From Treponema sp. (GTDB lineage Bacteria; Spirochaetota; Spirochaetia; Treponematales; Breznakiellaceae), in the NCBI GenBank assembly GCA_031254315.1, contig JAIRUQ010000007.1, forward strand, positions 59,792-123,791: a DNA stretch of 64,000 bases. Reading direction: 5' to 3'. Under the pieces are notes generated by a model that had not been told where the DNA came from, searched no databases, and saw nothing but the letters and a program-made list of their open reading frames with translations. Numbering within the stretch: the stretch's first letter is position 1; every line of letters begins with the position of its first letter. Positions 1-8,672 of the stretch are shown here, piece by piece. A program made the translations under genes and the position numbers.

Positions 1-270
1 CTTTCGGTATTCCAAATTTTGAGGATCCAATAATATAGCTTGATTTAGATCAGCTATCGCCAATTCGTAGTTTTCCAACAAATAATAAGCCATTGCACGC
101 TGACTGTATAATCCGGCATTTGTAGGGCTTAGTCTTATTGCTATGTTTAAACGATGTATTGTAGCAACAGCAACTCTTTCATCAGCTCTTGTATTAGATG
201 TTGTAATACAAGATGAGCAAAGGCAAAGGATAATAAAAATTGGCAAAAAAATTATACTTAATTTTCTCAT
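1..270 (-). CDS. TPR lipoprotein, 3' end cut by window
   Basis: This reading frame starts at the ATG at 268-270 on the minus strand and runs off the left edge, so only about 90 residues are visible. The N-terminus (MRKLSIIFLPIFIILCLC) is a lipoprotein-type signal with Cys at the end of a hydrophobic run followed by SSC. Residues about 45-90 read as one tetratricopeptide repeat (LYSQRAMAYYLLENYELAIA, then an Asn-Gln-Ala-x2-Leu-Asp-Pro segment). It is probably a periplasm-facing scaffold protein; the partner is unknown. The call rests on the signal peptide and the repeat pattern only. Confidence 0.6.
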   Translation of the reverse strand, partial: MRKLSIIFLPIFIILCLCSSCITTSNTRADERVAVATIHRLNIAIRLSPTNAGLYSQRAMAYYLLENYELAIADLNQAILLDPQNLEYRK

Positions 271-512
271 TTAACCTGCATTCACCTTACATTTATCGTA
301 TCTTTTGTTTCCAACATTTTCAGGTAATTCAACCTGTATCGCCATGCTGTAATTATAACCCATAGTTCCGATTTTGTCAATTTTTCTTCTTAGACATCTT
401 TCTTTGCTCATTGGCTAATCTCGCCGTGCTTTGTTCCTACGCCGCCTCCTCACTGCTAATTGCTCATTGTCTAATCACACCGTTTTTGCTAAGTACGCCT
501 CCCCCTCACTGC
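271..512. other. intergenic stretch with short dispersed repeats
   Basis: No gene is visible here. The part from about 405 to 520 holds three copies of GCTCATTG, two of them followed by a CTAATC motif. Similar words recur as an inverted repeat at 18828-18877 and at 38344-38358, so this looks like a small dispersed intergenic repeat. The short plus-strand frame across it is built of these repeats and is not credible. Confidence 0.4.
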
Positions 513-1658
513 TCATTGAACCACCCCCATGCGTATCTTCTGATAAATAATCCTCTGCGCGGCGTCCCTCAATCTGTCGGGAGAAAGCCGCCCGTCTTCA
601 AGAGCGGAAATTAGAGCTTCGTGCGTGCGGACTACATTGGCTGTCCAGACAATGATCATATCGGAACCGGCGGCGACTGATTGAACAGCGGCTTCTTCAG
701 ACGACAAACCTCCCGCCGCCGCCATAGAAAAATCATCGCTTATTATTATACCTTCAAACCCCAATTCTCCTCTGAGCCAGTCTCCCATAACGATTGGCGA
801 AAGACTCGCTATTTTACTGTCAACAGAAAGGGCGGTAGTGTGAGCGATCATAATCGCTCCCGCTCCGTTTTTTATTAGCGTGGAAAAAGGCGAGATCAGA
901 TTATTAAGAGCGGCTCTGTCTATGTCCAGAACCGAAAGAGAGTAGTGAGGGTCGGGACCGGCGCTACCGGGAAAATGTTTTATAACGCACAAAACGCCTG
1001 AGCGTTCCATGCCTCTTACAAAAGCGGCAGATGCTTCGGCGGTGAACAGCGGATCGGGTCCGTAGGAGCGGCTTATCAAAAAGCCGCTGTTATTGGCTGT
1101 AAGATATTCCGCTACAGGGGCGAAATTCAAATTAATACCCAATTCATTAATTTCACGAGCCGACCTAAAACAATCCTCTTCTATTTTTGAAAGCGCCGCC
1201 CCTTTTCCCTCTTTCTGAAAAATCTCCCAATATGACGCCGCTGACGGAAGATAGGCAACGCCTCGCCTGAAACGGTAAACAACGCCGCCCTCATGGTCTA
1301 CCGCTATAAATGGGGGAAGCCCTGAGTCGCCCCTAATTACCTCCGCCGCCTGCGAAAGATGGGCACGGATAGCGTCGTTACCGGCGTTAAGGTTGTATCT
1401 GAACAACAATATTCCCCCTGTGGGAATCCTCTCGAACATTTCCCTGTTATTTGGAGTAAGACCGCCGCTACCGTCTATAGCGCTTATGAGCGTCTGAGCC
1501 GCCAGGAGCCTGTTGTCCATGGAAGATACGATTTCTTTGGCTCGGACGCTGATTGGGTCGATAATAGGGGCAATTTCGGGATTGTTTACCGGGGATAGGC
1601 GTTTCGCGCAGGCTGAAAAGAGGGTCAGACAGATTAAAAAGATGTAAAAAAGGCGCAT
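513..1658 (-). CDS. NagZ-like beta-N-acetylhexosaminidase lipoprotein (GH3)
   Basis: This 381-residue protein has the glycoside hydrolase family 3 barrel of NagZ, which removes N-acetylglucosamine from muropeptides during wall recycling. Visible motifs are DHEGG (121-125), KHFPG (227-231), a downstream DPH (236-238), and SDDFSM (from 307), which carries the usual nucleophile Asp. The normal Gly-His-Gly after KHFPG is replaced by SAG, so the loop carrying the catalytic His differs. An N-terminal signal ending FSAC at Cys17 makes it a lipoprotein, unlike the cytoplasmic NagZ of E. coli. There is no Shine-Dalgarno; the ATG lies 6 nt after a promoter. A GH3 glucosidase with another substrate is possible. 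Confidence 0.8.
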   Translation of the reverse strand: MRLFYIFLICLTLFSACAKRLSPVNNPEIAPIIDPISVRAKEIVSSMDNRLLAAQTLISAIDGSGGLTPNNREMFERIPTGGILLFRYNLNAGNDAIRAHLSQAAEVIRGDSGLPPFIAVDHEGGVVYRFRRGVAYLPSAASYWEIFQKEGKGAALSKIEEDCFRSAREINELGINLNFAPVAEYLTANNSGFLISRSYGPDPLFTAEASAAFVRGMERSGVLCVIKHFPGSAGPDPHYSLSVLDIDRAALNNLISPFSTLIKNGAGAIMIAHTTALSVDSKIASLSPIVMGDWLRGELGFEGIIISDDFSMAAAGGLSSEEAAVQSVAAGSDMIIVWTANVVRTHEALISALEDGRLSPDRLRDAAQRIIYQKIRMGVVQ

Positions 1659-1664
1659 TAGGGC

Positions 1665-1693
1665 AGTATATCTTGACTAAAAATATCTTTCAA
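1665..1693 (-). promoter_or_regulatory. sigma-70-type promoter of the nagZ-like gene, leaderless start
   Basis: Read on the minus strand, the -35 is TTGAAA (1688-1693), the spacer is 17 nt and the -10 is TATACT (1665-1670). Six bases then separate the -10 from the ATG, so the expected transcription start is the A of the start codon. A divergent plus-strand promoter (TTGACT at 1673-1678, TAAGTT at 1696-1701) overlaps it and would start the leader of the next gene near 1708. Confidence 0.65.
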
Positions 1694-1711
1694 TGTAAGT
1701 TAAGTGATAGA

Positions 1712-1827
1712 GTTTTTCGGAAACTTCAGTTTCTGAAAAACTTCCTTATAAACCGCATTTTTGTAAGGCTTTAGCCTGAAAAAATGCAGGACTTGTGAGA
1801 GAACCAATCGGGTTCTCGAACAAGTCC
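1712..1827 (+). promoter_or_regulatory. structured 5' leader with three consecutive stem-loops
   Basis: Three stems follow each other just before the ribosome binding site at 1833-1838. Stem 1 is GTTTTTCGGAAACT (1712-1725) pairing with 1728-1741 around a 2-nt loop, with one G-U pair. Stem 2 pairs GCATTTTT (1755-1762) with AAAAATGC (1780-1787) and carries the apical hairpin AAGGCTTTAGCCTGA (1765-1779). Stem 3 pairs 1789-1796 with 1820-1827 and 1799-1805 with 1811-1817, separated by a GA/GA internal loop. None ends in a U-run, so a simple terminator is unlikely. It may be a cis-regulatory RNA or a palindromic repeat. Confidence 0.55.
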
Positions 1828-1842
1828 CAAACAGGAGGATAA

Positions 1843-2487
1843 ATGGAAACACAGTCTTTCAGTATTTCACTGCCCAAAAACCCGTCAATAACGGTTAATT
1901 TGATACCGGGTCATTTTACCACAAACAACGCTCATACCAACAATTATCTTGATGTAAGCGTATTAAAGAGTAATACGGCGGTCGCGCGGGATGTGGCGCG
2001 GGAAATAGCAATCCCTTATTTATCAACTACGCTCGTAGATACCATTGTATGTATGGAAAAAATGGAAGTTATCGGCGCGTATCTCGCTCAGGAACTTGTA
2101 CAGGAAGGAACATCTGTAATTAACACAGGTAATATTATTCATGTGATTTCTCCGTTAAGTAACGCCTACGGAAATTTGGTTTTCCCTGACAGTGTTACGG
2201 GAAGAATTTCAGGCAAAAATGTTCTGCTTTTAATCGCTACAATATCAAGCGGAAGGACATTGAACGGAGCGATGGAATGTATAGCGTATTACGGCGGAAA
2301 ACTCGCCGGGATTTCAGCTTTGTATCTGGCTTCCAATGTAAGTGTAGGAGCGGAGATTCATCCGCTGTTTACATCTGAGGATATGCCGGGCTACAAACTC
2401 TTCCCCACAAGCGAATGTCAAATGTGCAAGAGCGGACAAAAACTGGATGCCATTATCAGCAGTGAGGGTTATACAAGAATTGAATAA
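1843..2487 (+). CDS. phosphoribosyltransferase-like protein with a non-acidic PRPP loop
   Basis: This 214-residue protein resembles type I phosphoribosyltransferases of the orotate PRTase group. The PRPP-loop region at about residues 126-140 reads VLLLIATISSGRT. The two acidic residues that normally precede the TTG/SSG of this loop are replaced by Ile and Ala, so normal PRPP-magnesium binding is doubtful. A Cys-x2-Cys pair lies near the C-terminus (ECQMC). The start is supported by AGGAGG 5 nt upstream. It precedes the OadB-like gene with a 52-nt gap and follows a structured leader. It could be a regulatory or degenerate family member rather than an enzyme. Confidence 0.6.
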   Translation: METQSFSISLPKNPSITVNLIPGHFTTNNAHTNNYLDVSVLKSNTAVARDVAREIAIPYLSTTLVDTIVCMEKMEVIGAYLAQELVQEGTSVINTGNIIHVISPLSNAYGNLVFPDSVTGRISGKNVLLLIATISSGRTLNGAMECIAYYGGKLAGISALYLASNVSVGAEIHPLFTSEDMPGYKLFPTSECQMCKSGQKLDAIISSEGYTRIE

Positions 2488-2539
2488 ACCTTAACAGGTT
2501 TTTTTATAAAATTTTACTTAATAAAAGGAGAATGAAATT

Positions 2540-3772
2540 ATGTCACTGGGACAAAGTATAATCGCGAGTTTAGGCATACTTAACTTGACTATGGGAAATG
2601 GTATAATGATACTGCTTGCCTTGTTTTTTATGTACCTTTCAGTAATTAAAAAATATGAGCCGCTTCTTCTGTTGCCGCTGGCTTTTGGAATTTTGCTGGC
2701 GAATCTTCCGGGAGCGGGTCTTGACGCTTATTATTTTAATCCGAACGGCTTTGAAGAACTCGCAGGTAAGGAGAGACCGGGCTTTGGGGGCACTTGGCTT
2801 CCGGGTCTTATGAACTTCTTGTATTCCGGTATTCGTATGGTTATATATCCGCCTCTGATATTCCTTTGCATCGGAACCATGACGGACTTTAGCCCGTTAA
2901 TCGCTTCTCCAAAAAGCGCGCTTATAGGTCTTGGCGGTCAGCTTGGTATTTTCGTCGCCATGGGAGTTTCTTACTATGTCGGCAATGCTCTTGTTCCGTT
3001 TATTCAGCCGTTCTTTGAAGATTTTACAGGTTTTACACTGAAAGAAGCGGCGGCTATCGGTATTATCGGAAGCTCTGACGGTCCCACATCAATTTTCGTG
3101 GCGACCCGTCTTGCTCCTGATAAGTTACCGGCAATCGCTATCGCGGCTTTCTCGTACATGGCTCTTGTTCCGTTTATTCAGCCCCCGATAATGAAACTTC
3201 TAATTACCAAAAAAGAACGCGTAATTGTTATGCCGGAACCCAAAAGAGTTACCCAAAAGCAGAAAATTCTTTTCCCGATTATTATGGGAATTGTTGTCCT
3301 GCTTTTAGTTCCGGCGGCAGGAGCGTTAGTAGCAATGTTAATGCTTGGTAATCTAATAAAGGAAAGCGGCGTAGCGGATCGTTATGTGCGCGCGTTCCAA
3401 AACGATCTGTTAAGTATATTAACATTCTTAGTCGCTCTCGGCATCGGCTCTTCCGCCACAGCGAAGGCTTTTTTAAGACCTGATACGTTAATAATTATCG
3501 CTTGCGGTCTTTTTGCGTTTGCCTTTGGAACCGTAGGCGGCATTCTTGTAGCGAAACTTCTTTGCGTGTTAACAGGTGGAAAGGTTAATCCGCTTATCGG
3601 GAACTCCGGCGTTTCAGCGATGCCGATGGCGGCGCGTATTTCACAGAAGATTGGTCAGAGGTACAATCCTGATAACCATCTTTTAATGCACGCAATGGGA
3701 GCGATTGTCTCAAGTACCATAGGTTCAGCTGTAATAGCAGGTATATTTATCTCGTACTTTTCGTTCTTTTAA
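2540..3772 (+). CDS. OadB-like beta subunit of a sodium-pumping decarboxylase
   Basis: The 410-residue protein is strongly hydrophobic, with about ten membrane segments, and matches the beta subunit of oxaloacetate/methylmalonyl-CoA decarboxylase sodium pumps, which couples biotin decarboxylation to sodium export. The signature GSSDGPTSI (about residues 178-186) keeps the functional Asp of that motif, and the family's [14 protein letters not shown] and [13 protein letters not shown] segments are present. A Shine-Dalgarno AAAGGAG precedes the start. Alpha and gamma subunits are not adjacent, so they must lie elsewhere. EF-G2 begins 8 nt after the stop. Confidence 0.85.
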   Translation: MSLGQSIIASLGILNLTMGNGIMILLALFFMYLSVIKKYEPLLLLPLAFGILLANLPGAGLDAYYFNPNGFEELAGKERPGFGGTWLPGLMNFLYSGIRMVIYPPLIFLCIGTMTDFSPLIASPKSALIGLGGQLGIFVAMGVSYYVGNALVPFIQPFFEDFTGFTLKEAAAIGIIGSSDGPTSIFVATRLAPDKLPAIAIAAFSYMALVPFIQPPIMKLLITKKERVIVMPEPKRVTQKQKILFPIIMGIVVLLLVPAAGALVAMLMLGNLIKESGVADRYVRAFQNDLLSILTFLVALGIGSSATAKAFLRPDTLIIIACGLFAFAFGTVGGILVAKLLCVLTGGKVNPLIGNSGVSAMPMAARISQKIGQRYNPDNHLLMHAMGAIVSSTIGSAVIAGIFISYFSFF

Positions 3773-3780
3773 TAGTTTTT

Positions 3781-5817
3781 ATGTTGTCTAAAATGCGTAA
3801 TATCGGCATCATGGCTCACATTGATGCCGGTAAGACAACCACGACAGAGAGAATCCTCTTCTATACAGGAAAGAGCCACCGTATTGGCGAAGTCGATGAC
3901 GGCGAGGCGATCATGGACTGGATGGAACAGGAGCAGGAGCGCGGAATAACAATCCAAAGCGCGGCGACTACCACTTACTGGAAAGATCATCAAATCAATA
4001 TTATTGATACTCCCGGTCATGTCGATTTTACCGCCGAAGTGGAGAGATCCCTTCGTGTTCTTGACGGAGCGGTGGCTGTTTTTGACGCTGTTCACGGAGT
4101 TGAACCGCAGACAGAAACCGTATGGCGGCAGGCAAGCAGATACAATGTTCCCTGTATAGGTTATGTGAACAAAATGGATCGTGTAGGCGCGGATTTTTTC
4201 TTTGTGCTTGAAGATGTAAAAAACAAATTAAAAATAAATAATGTAGCTTTGCAAATTCCAATCGGTAACGGAAGCTCATTTGAGGGCGTTATTGATCTGA
4301 TAGAAATGAAAGAAATTCACTGGGAAAATAACGGCGAGGAGATGACTTTTTCTCCGGTAGCGTCCCAACGTGAAGAAGTAGCGAAAAAATACCGTGAAAA
4401 ACTGATAGACGCTCTTTCCGGCGTTTCAGATATAGTTACCGAAAAATATCTCGCCGGTGAAGAAATCACAGCCTCTTTAATAAAGAGCGAACTTCGCAAG
4501 GCAGTGATTAAACGCCAGCTCCTTCCAATGTTCGCCGGGGCTTCACGGCGAAATTTGGGCGTTCAGCCTGTAATTGACGCTATTGTAGATTATCTTCCCG
4601 CCCCCGATGAAGTCGCTCCGGCAATAGGGCATAACTTAAAAAAAGATGAAGAGGTATCGATACCTTGCAGTACTCAGGGACAGCCGCTTGGACTTGTATT
4701 TAAAATTCAAAATGACCGTGAAGCCGGAAGCCTTTGTTATGTGAGGATGTATTCAGGATATTTTAGGTCGGGAAGCTCTGTTTACAATGTTGGAAAGAAA
4801 AAGCGAGAGAGGGCGAACAGGATTTTACGAATGCACTCAAATAAATCGGAGCCTATTGACACCCTTTCCGCGGGAGACATCGGCGTTATTATCGGGATGA
4901 AACTGGCGCAGACAGGAGATACAGTCGGCGCTGAAAATTTGCCCGTTGTGCTTGAAAAAATGCAGTTCCCCGAGCCTGTCATTTCAATATCGATTGAGCC
5001 AAAAACAATTTCTGATCAGGATAAATTAAAAGATATACTCGCGCTTCTTTCAAAGGAAGACCCGACTTTCACTATAAGGGAAAACGAAGAAACAGGTCAG
5101 CTTATTATTTCAGGCATGGGAGAGTTGCACCTTGACGTTCTTGTTACGCGAATACTTAAAGATTACAAACTTGGCGCTAAGGTCGGAAACCCTCAGGTAA
5201 CATACCGTGAGTCGATAAGCAAGAGTACTGAACACACCGAAAGTTTCTCAAAAGTTTTCGCTGGAAAGGAAAACGCGGCAACACTTACTTTGTGTGTAGA
5301 ACCCGCGCAACGCGGAAGCGGCAATAAATATGTTTACAGCGCAAAGACAACATCAGGCAGGGGCGATATACCCGAAGAAATTCTTGACGCTATTGAACGT
5401 GGCATAAACGGGGCGTTTTCTTCCGGTATAGTGATGGGTTACCCGTGTATTGATATAACGGCTACAGTTAAAAATATTCAGTATTCGGAACAAACCGGAA
5501 CAGAGTTCGCGTTTGAAGCCTGCGCCAGCATGGCTTTTGATGAAGCCTGCCGCGCCTCAAGCCCCATACTGCTTGAACCTATAATGGCTGTCGATATTAC
5601 CTGTCCTCATGAATTTGTCGGCGAGGCGATGAGTCTTGTTACTCAGCGCGGAGGGCAAATATTAAGCATGAACTCAAAAACCGACATTGATGAAATAAAA
5701 GCCCGCGCGCCTATGGAGAAAATGTTTGGTTTTATGACCAGTTTGCGCAGTGTAACTCAGGGAAGAGCGTCTTTTAGTCTTGAATTCTCACATTTTGAAA
5801 AAAAACAGGAAAGGTAA
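3781..5817 (+). CDS. elongation factor G, EF-G2 type
   Basis: This translational GTPase has G1 [10 protein letters not shown]2/G3 region RGITI and DTPGH, and G4 NKMD, followed by the EF-G domains II-V. At 678 residues it is shorter than the usual EF-G1 (about 695-700), and its N-terminus begins almost directly at [10 protein letters not shown]. This matches the second EF-G of spirochaetes; in Borrelia EF-G2 is reported to act in ribosome recycling with RRF rather than translocation. No clear Shine-Dalgarno is visible; an alternative ATG lies at 3793. It probably is read through from the OadB-like gene. Assignment to EF-G2 rather than EF-G1 is my inference. Confidence 0.85.
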   Translation: MLSKMRNIGIMAHIDAGKTTTTERILFYTGKSHRIGEVDDGEAIMDWMEQEQERGITIQSAATTTYWKDHQINIIDTPGHVDFTAEVERSLRVLDGAVAVFDAVHGVEPQTETVWRQASRYNVPCIGYVNKMDRVGADFFFVLEDVKNKLKINNVALQIPIGNGSSFEGVIDLIEMKEIHWENNGEEMTFSPVASQREEVAKKYREKLIDALSGVSDIVTEKYLAGEEITASLIKSELRKAVIKRQLLPMFAGASRRNLGVQPVIDAIVDYLPAPDEVAPAIGHNLKKDEEVSIPCSTQGQPLGLVFKIQNDREAGSLCYVRMYSGYFRSGSSVYNVGKKKRERANRILRMHSNKSEPIDTLSAGDIGVIIGMKLAQTGDTVGAENLPVVLEKMQFPEPVISISIEPKTISDQDKLKDILALLSKEDPTFTIRENEETGQLIISGMGELHLDVLVTRILKDYKLGAKVGNPQVTYRESISKSTEHTESFSKVFAGKENAATLTLCVEPAQRGSGNKYVYSAKTTSGRGDIPEEILDAIERGINGAFSSGIVMGYPCIDITATVKNIQYSEQTGTEFAFEACASMAFDEACRASSPILLEPIMAVDITCPHEFVGEAMSLVTQRGGQILSMNSKTDIDEIKARAPMEKMFGFMTSLRSVTQGRASFSLEFSHFEKKQER

Positions 5818-5844
5818 CGGCGCTTTTCGCGCGAATATCAGCGG

Positions 5845-5873
5845 TTGAAATAAAATAAAATATAGTTTATATT
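5845..5873 (+). promoter_or_regulatory. promoter of the NDK-like gene, leaderless start
   Basis: The -35 is TTGAAA (5845-5850), the spacer 17 nt and the -10 TATATT (5868-5873). Six bases follow before the ATG at 5880, and no Shine-Dalgarno exists, so transcription probably starts at the start codon. Confidence 0.65.
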
Positions 5874-5879
5874 AATGAT

Positions 5880-7049
5880 ATGAGTAAAACTTTATCTTAT
5901 GTTCTTGTTACACCGTACACTGTAGCAAAAAGTAGAACAGGCGGAGTTCTTTCCCGTTTATTAATGCGTACAGACCTTGAGTTGGTAGGAGCCCAAATAT
6001 TTACGCCGGATCAGGCATTTGCCGAAAAGTACGCTATTTCCCTGAAAGAGAGAGCGCCGTCTAATCAGCTTGTTCTTCTTGCAGATTATGTAAAACAGTA
6101 TTTTGGTCCCTCAGGCGGCAGGGCGCACAGGACGCTCTTTCTTCTGTTCAAAGGAGAAAATCCCTGCGAACAGTTACTTAACGCTTGCGGACATTTATAC
6201 ACCCAGCATGTAGAAGTTGACGCTCTGGCGGGAGAAACAATTCGTGACACATATTCGGATTTGATTTTTTCAGCGGATAATCCGCAGGAAGTCCGTTATT
6301 TTGAGCCCGCCGTTCTTACGCCAAGACAACAAGATGAGGCAAATAATGACCTCAAGTTTTTCGCTGATTTCCTCGCGGATAAAGAGAACCTTGTCCATAA
6401 TGTTGTCTATTCCGATCCTTCAAAGATAGAAAGAACCCTTGTAATAATTAAGCCCGATAACTGGAAACATAATTCTTCACGTCCCGGAGCGATTATCGAT
6501 ATGTTTTCACGCACGGGTCTTCGTATAGTCGGCATTAAGATTCACCGTTTTTCACTCGCGCAAGCCCTTGATTTTTACGGTCCTGTAGAAGCAGTACTCA
6601 AAGAAAAATTAGCTCCGGCTTTTGGAAAAAAAGCGCTTGAACTTATTGAAAAAGAGTTTAGCTTCTCATTTGTCAAAGAGTTGGCTGAATCATTGGAAAA
6701 AAATATTGGCACTGAATGCGCGAAAAATCAATTTCATCAAATTGTAGAATTTATGTCAGGTAGGAACCCTTTATCTCAAGCGGCGGAAGACTTTGATAAA
6801 CCCGGTGATGTTAAATGTATGATACTTGTCTACGAAGGCGAGAACGCTGTTAAAAAAATACGCGATGTTTTAGGTCCTACAGACCCTCTCAAGGCTCCTG
6901 ACGGAACGGTTCGCAAGGAGTTTGGAAGCAGTGTAATGGTCAATACAGCTCACGCGTCCGATTCCACAGAAAGTTACGAACGTGAACAAAAGATTGTCAG
7001 GATCAATCATAACTCTGTCGTGTCGATTATCAGGGATAGTATAGGGTAA
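5880..7049 (+). CDS. two-domain nucleoside diphosphate kinase-like protein
   Basis: The 389-residue protein contains two NDK-like modules. The N-terminal one (residues 1 to about 160, beginning SYVLVTPYTVAKSRTGGVLS) lacks the histidine motif. The C-terminal one (about 180-389) has TLVIIKPDNW, the LGPTDPLKAPDGTVRKEFG segment and AHASDSTES, which matches the NxxHGSDS motif with the phospho-accepting His. Classic NDK is about 140-150 residues, so this is a duplication or fusion with one probably active site. It may make NTPs or act as a sensor. It stands alone after EF-G2 behind its own promoter. Confidence 0.7.
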   Translation: MSKTLSYVLVTPYTVAKSRTGGVLSRLLMRTDLELVGAQIFTPDQAFAEKYAISLKERAPSNQLVLLADYVKQYFGPSGGRAHRTLFLLFKGENPCEQLLNACGHLYTQHVEVDALAGETIRDTYSDLIFSADNPQEVRYFEPAVLTPRQQDEANNDLKFFADFLADKENLVHNVVYSDPSKIERTLVIIKPDNWKHNSSRPGAIIDMFSRTGLRIVGIKIHRFSLAQALDFYGPVEAVLKEKLAPAFGKKALELIEKEFSFSFVKELAESLEKNIGTECAKNQFHQIVEFMSGRNPLSQAAEDFDKPGDVKCMILVYEGENAVKKIRDVLGPTDPLKAPDGTVRKEFGSSVMVNTAHASDSTESYEREQKIVRINHNSVVSIIRDSIG

Positions 7050-7097
7050 GTTTTCTCCATACTTCATCTATGGACGAGGTTGTCAGTGTAGAATATT

Positions 7098-7160
7098 AAC
7101 TACGAAAGGAAGACGGAGTTTTAGTAATTTTTTCTACTTTCTCCATGCAACTTCGTGGTA
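7098..7160. repeat. degenerate inverted repeat of the ACGGAG family
   Basis: The motif ACGGAGTTTTAGTAA (from 7113) followed by TTTCTACTTTCTCCATG (7131-7147) matches the better-preserved palindrome at 16060-16113 almost base for base. The outer arms (ACGAAAGG and CTTCGTGG) pair weakly. The remaining intergenic DNA from 7050 to 7282 shows nothing else I can name. Confidence 0.5.
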
Positions 7161-7282
7161 AAATATACTTATTTCTTGAACATCTCCTTCTTCTCGCGTT
7201 CTTGTACTTACGCGCATTCCTTTCTTGATTTTTTGTCTTGCCGAAGCTCTACAGACTTTTCTAACTCCTACACACTACTTTT

Positions 7283-8095
7283 TTAATTGACATTTAAAAT
7301 AGAATTATTAGTCTCTTTTCTCCAAATACTTTCATATTCAGAACATGAAAGCTTTGAATAAATATTATCAATAATCCTCTTATCGGAGTTATTGATATAA
7401 AATATTAATCTTTTACTACCTCCAGTATTATTATCAACTAGCTGAAAGTATCCTCGTTTATCATCAATAAGGCAGATTGAATTTAGCGAATAATTTACCT
7501 TATAAATTGATAAATGTTCTTCTATTTTTTTAACATTCTTTGGTTGATTTTTATACATAATCTTTAATCGCTCATCAAAATTATTTAAATAACTATCAAT
7601 TCTGTTTTCTTCTATTTTATATTGAGCTTCACTATTGCCGCTTGATAAAGCATTTAATGTTTTAATCCATTCTTGCTTATAATCCATAATTACAATAAAA
7701 ATATCTACTGAATCATTGATTATTTTTTCACCTATAATGTTTTTAAACATCTTGTCTGACTGCTCTTGTTTTTCATATCCGAATATATAGCTCTGGTTTG
7801 GACCTACTAAAAGGATTTTCTTTTTTGCCATGCTACACATTTTTTTTATGTCATATTTTGAATCTTTTATTTCCATATTATAAGGTAATTTTCCAGCAAA
7901 TTTTTCAGGAAGATTAAAATTACTTTTTATTAAAATAATAACGACATATAATAGTAACATTATTACTAATAGTGCAAGAATATATGAGTAGTTTTTAATT
8001 TCTAAAAGAAAAAAAGATAAAATAGCCTGAATACAAAGAACAATAGAACCTGTTATTACAGATGAGTTAACAAGTTTAATTATTATATTTTTCAG
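7283..8095 (-). CDS. two-helix membrane protein with possible PLD-like domain, probable CTG start
   Basis: I do not recognise this AT-rich gene. From the ATG at 7960 it would encode 225 residues, but that ATG cuts into a hydrophobic segment and has no Shine-Dalgarno. The same frame runs open upstream to a CTG at 8095, which sits 7 nt behind AGGGG (8103-8107). The longer 270-residue form has two membrane helices followed by a soluble domain. That domain, with ILLVGPNQSYIFG, VDIFIVIMD and a late YFQLVDNN, is reminiscent of phospholipase D-like folds lacking the HKD motif. Both the start and the fold are inferences. Base composition unlike its neighbours and the nearby tRNA duplication suggest acquisition. 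Confidence 0.5.
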   Translation of the reverse strand: MKNIIIKLVNSSVITGSIVLCIQAILSFFLLEIKNYSYILALLVIMLLLYVVIILIKSNFNLPEKFAGKLPYNMEIKDSKYDIKKMCSMAKKKILLVGPNQSYIFGYEKQEQSDKMFKNIIGEKIINDSVDIFIVIMDYKQEWIKTLNALSSGNSEAQYKIEENRIDSYLNNFDERLKIMYKNQPKNVKKIEEHLSIYKVNYSLNSICLIDDKRGYFQLVDNNTGGSKRLIFYINNSDKRIIDNIYSKLSCSEYESIWRKETNNSILNVN

Positions 8096-8360
8096 ATAAA
8101 CACCCCTTTTACAAATTTTAGCACAATTAGTATATTTTGTAAATAATTATTTATACCGGAAATAAGATAACCTACCGCACCTCTAGACATTCAACATAAG
8201 TAGCCAGTTTTTTTGAGCCTCAGATTTAGTAGAGGGGGTTCTGGTACTTCCTTGCCTATGACAATTATAGGTATACTAGCGAGTTTTGTAAATCATTTTG
8301 CGGATCACTTCGTTTTTGACATAGCTAATTCGTTACAAGATAAGGACATACAAAAAGTTA

Positions 8361-8382
8361 TATTAGCCCCTAGGAGAATCGA
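8361..8382. repeat. duplicate of the 3' end of tRNA-Glu (22-bp direct repeat)
   Basis: These 22 bases are identical to 8553-8574, which covers the acceptor and T-arm 3' half of the tRNA-Glu gene plus three flanking bases. Duplicated tRNA 3' ends are the usual footprint of integration at a tRNA. Here only 170 bp separate the copies and no integrase is visible, so this may be an excision scar or the edge of an unresolved element. Confidence 0.6.
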
Positions 8383-8498
8383 GCTTCCAGTCGGCGGCGT
8401 CCTGCCGCCTCCTTCCAGCCGCCTTCAAGCCCTGCCGGCGACATCCTGTCGCCTTTTCCTCGCATTCGCTCGGCGGGCTTTACGGAGTTCGATTCTCG
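8375..8498 (-). other. GC-rich hairpin cluster beside tRNA-Glu
   Basis: This GC-rich block stands out from its AT-rich surroundings. Its ends form an imperfect 14-bp inverted repeat of tRNA T-arm sequence (8375-8388 and 8485-8498). On the minus strand it contains GGCGACAGGATGTCGCC and GGCGGCAGGACGCCGCC, two 17-nt hairpins with the same AGGA-containing loop but different, compensating stems, and about six GGA triplets in 110 nt. It could be a REP-like palindrome or an RNA that binds a GGA-specific protein. A plus-strand 98-codon frame across it is not convincing. Confidence 0.45.
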
Positions 8499-8555
8499 AT
8501 TATTTCTAGTTATAATTTTTTTTGTAATTGTTAAATTAATCTTAGTATTTTGTAT

Positions 8556-8627
8556 TAGCCCCTAGGAGAATCGAACTCCTCTTTTAAGATTGAGAATCTC
8601 ATGTCCTAACCGATAGACGAAGGGGCC
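8556..8627 (-). tRNA. tRNA-Glu (CTC)
   Basis: The minus strand folds as a complete cloverleaf: acceptor GGCCCCT pairs with AGGGGCT (first pair G-U), D-arm GTCT/GGAC, anticodon stem TGAGA/TCTTA with loop TTCTCAA giving anticodon CTC, and T-arm AGGAG/CTCCT with loop TTCGATT. The body is the typical tRNA-Glu sequence. The CCA end is not encoded. Length is 72 nt. Confidence 0.9.
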
Positions 8628-8672
8628 AATTCTCTATGCGAACAATATAGCAATTTATTTGGGGCGTGTCAA

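Noticed and set aside
411..614. 67-codon plus-strand frame
   Set aside because: It is composed of GCTCATTG-type repeats and overlaps the end of the NagZ-like gene on the other strand.
8213..8509. 98-codon plus-strand frame with a TTG start
   Set aside because: Its second half is the GC-rich hairpin block and tRNA-like sequence, there is no Shine-Dalgarno, and it reads tRNA 3' sequence as protein.
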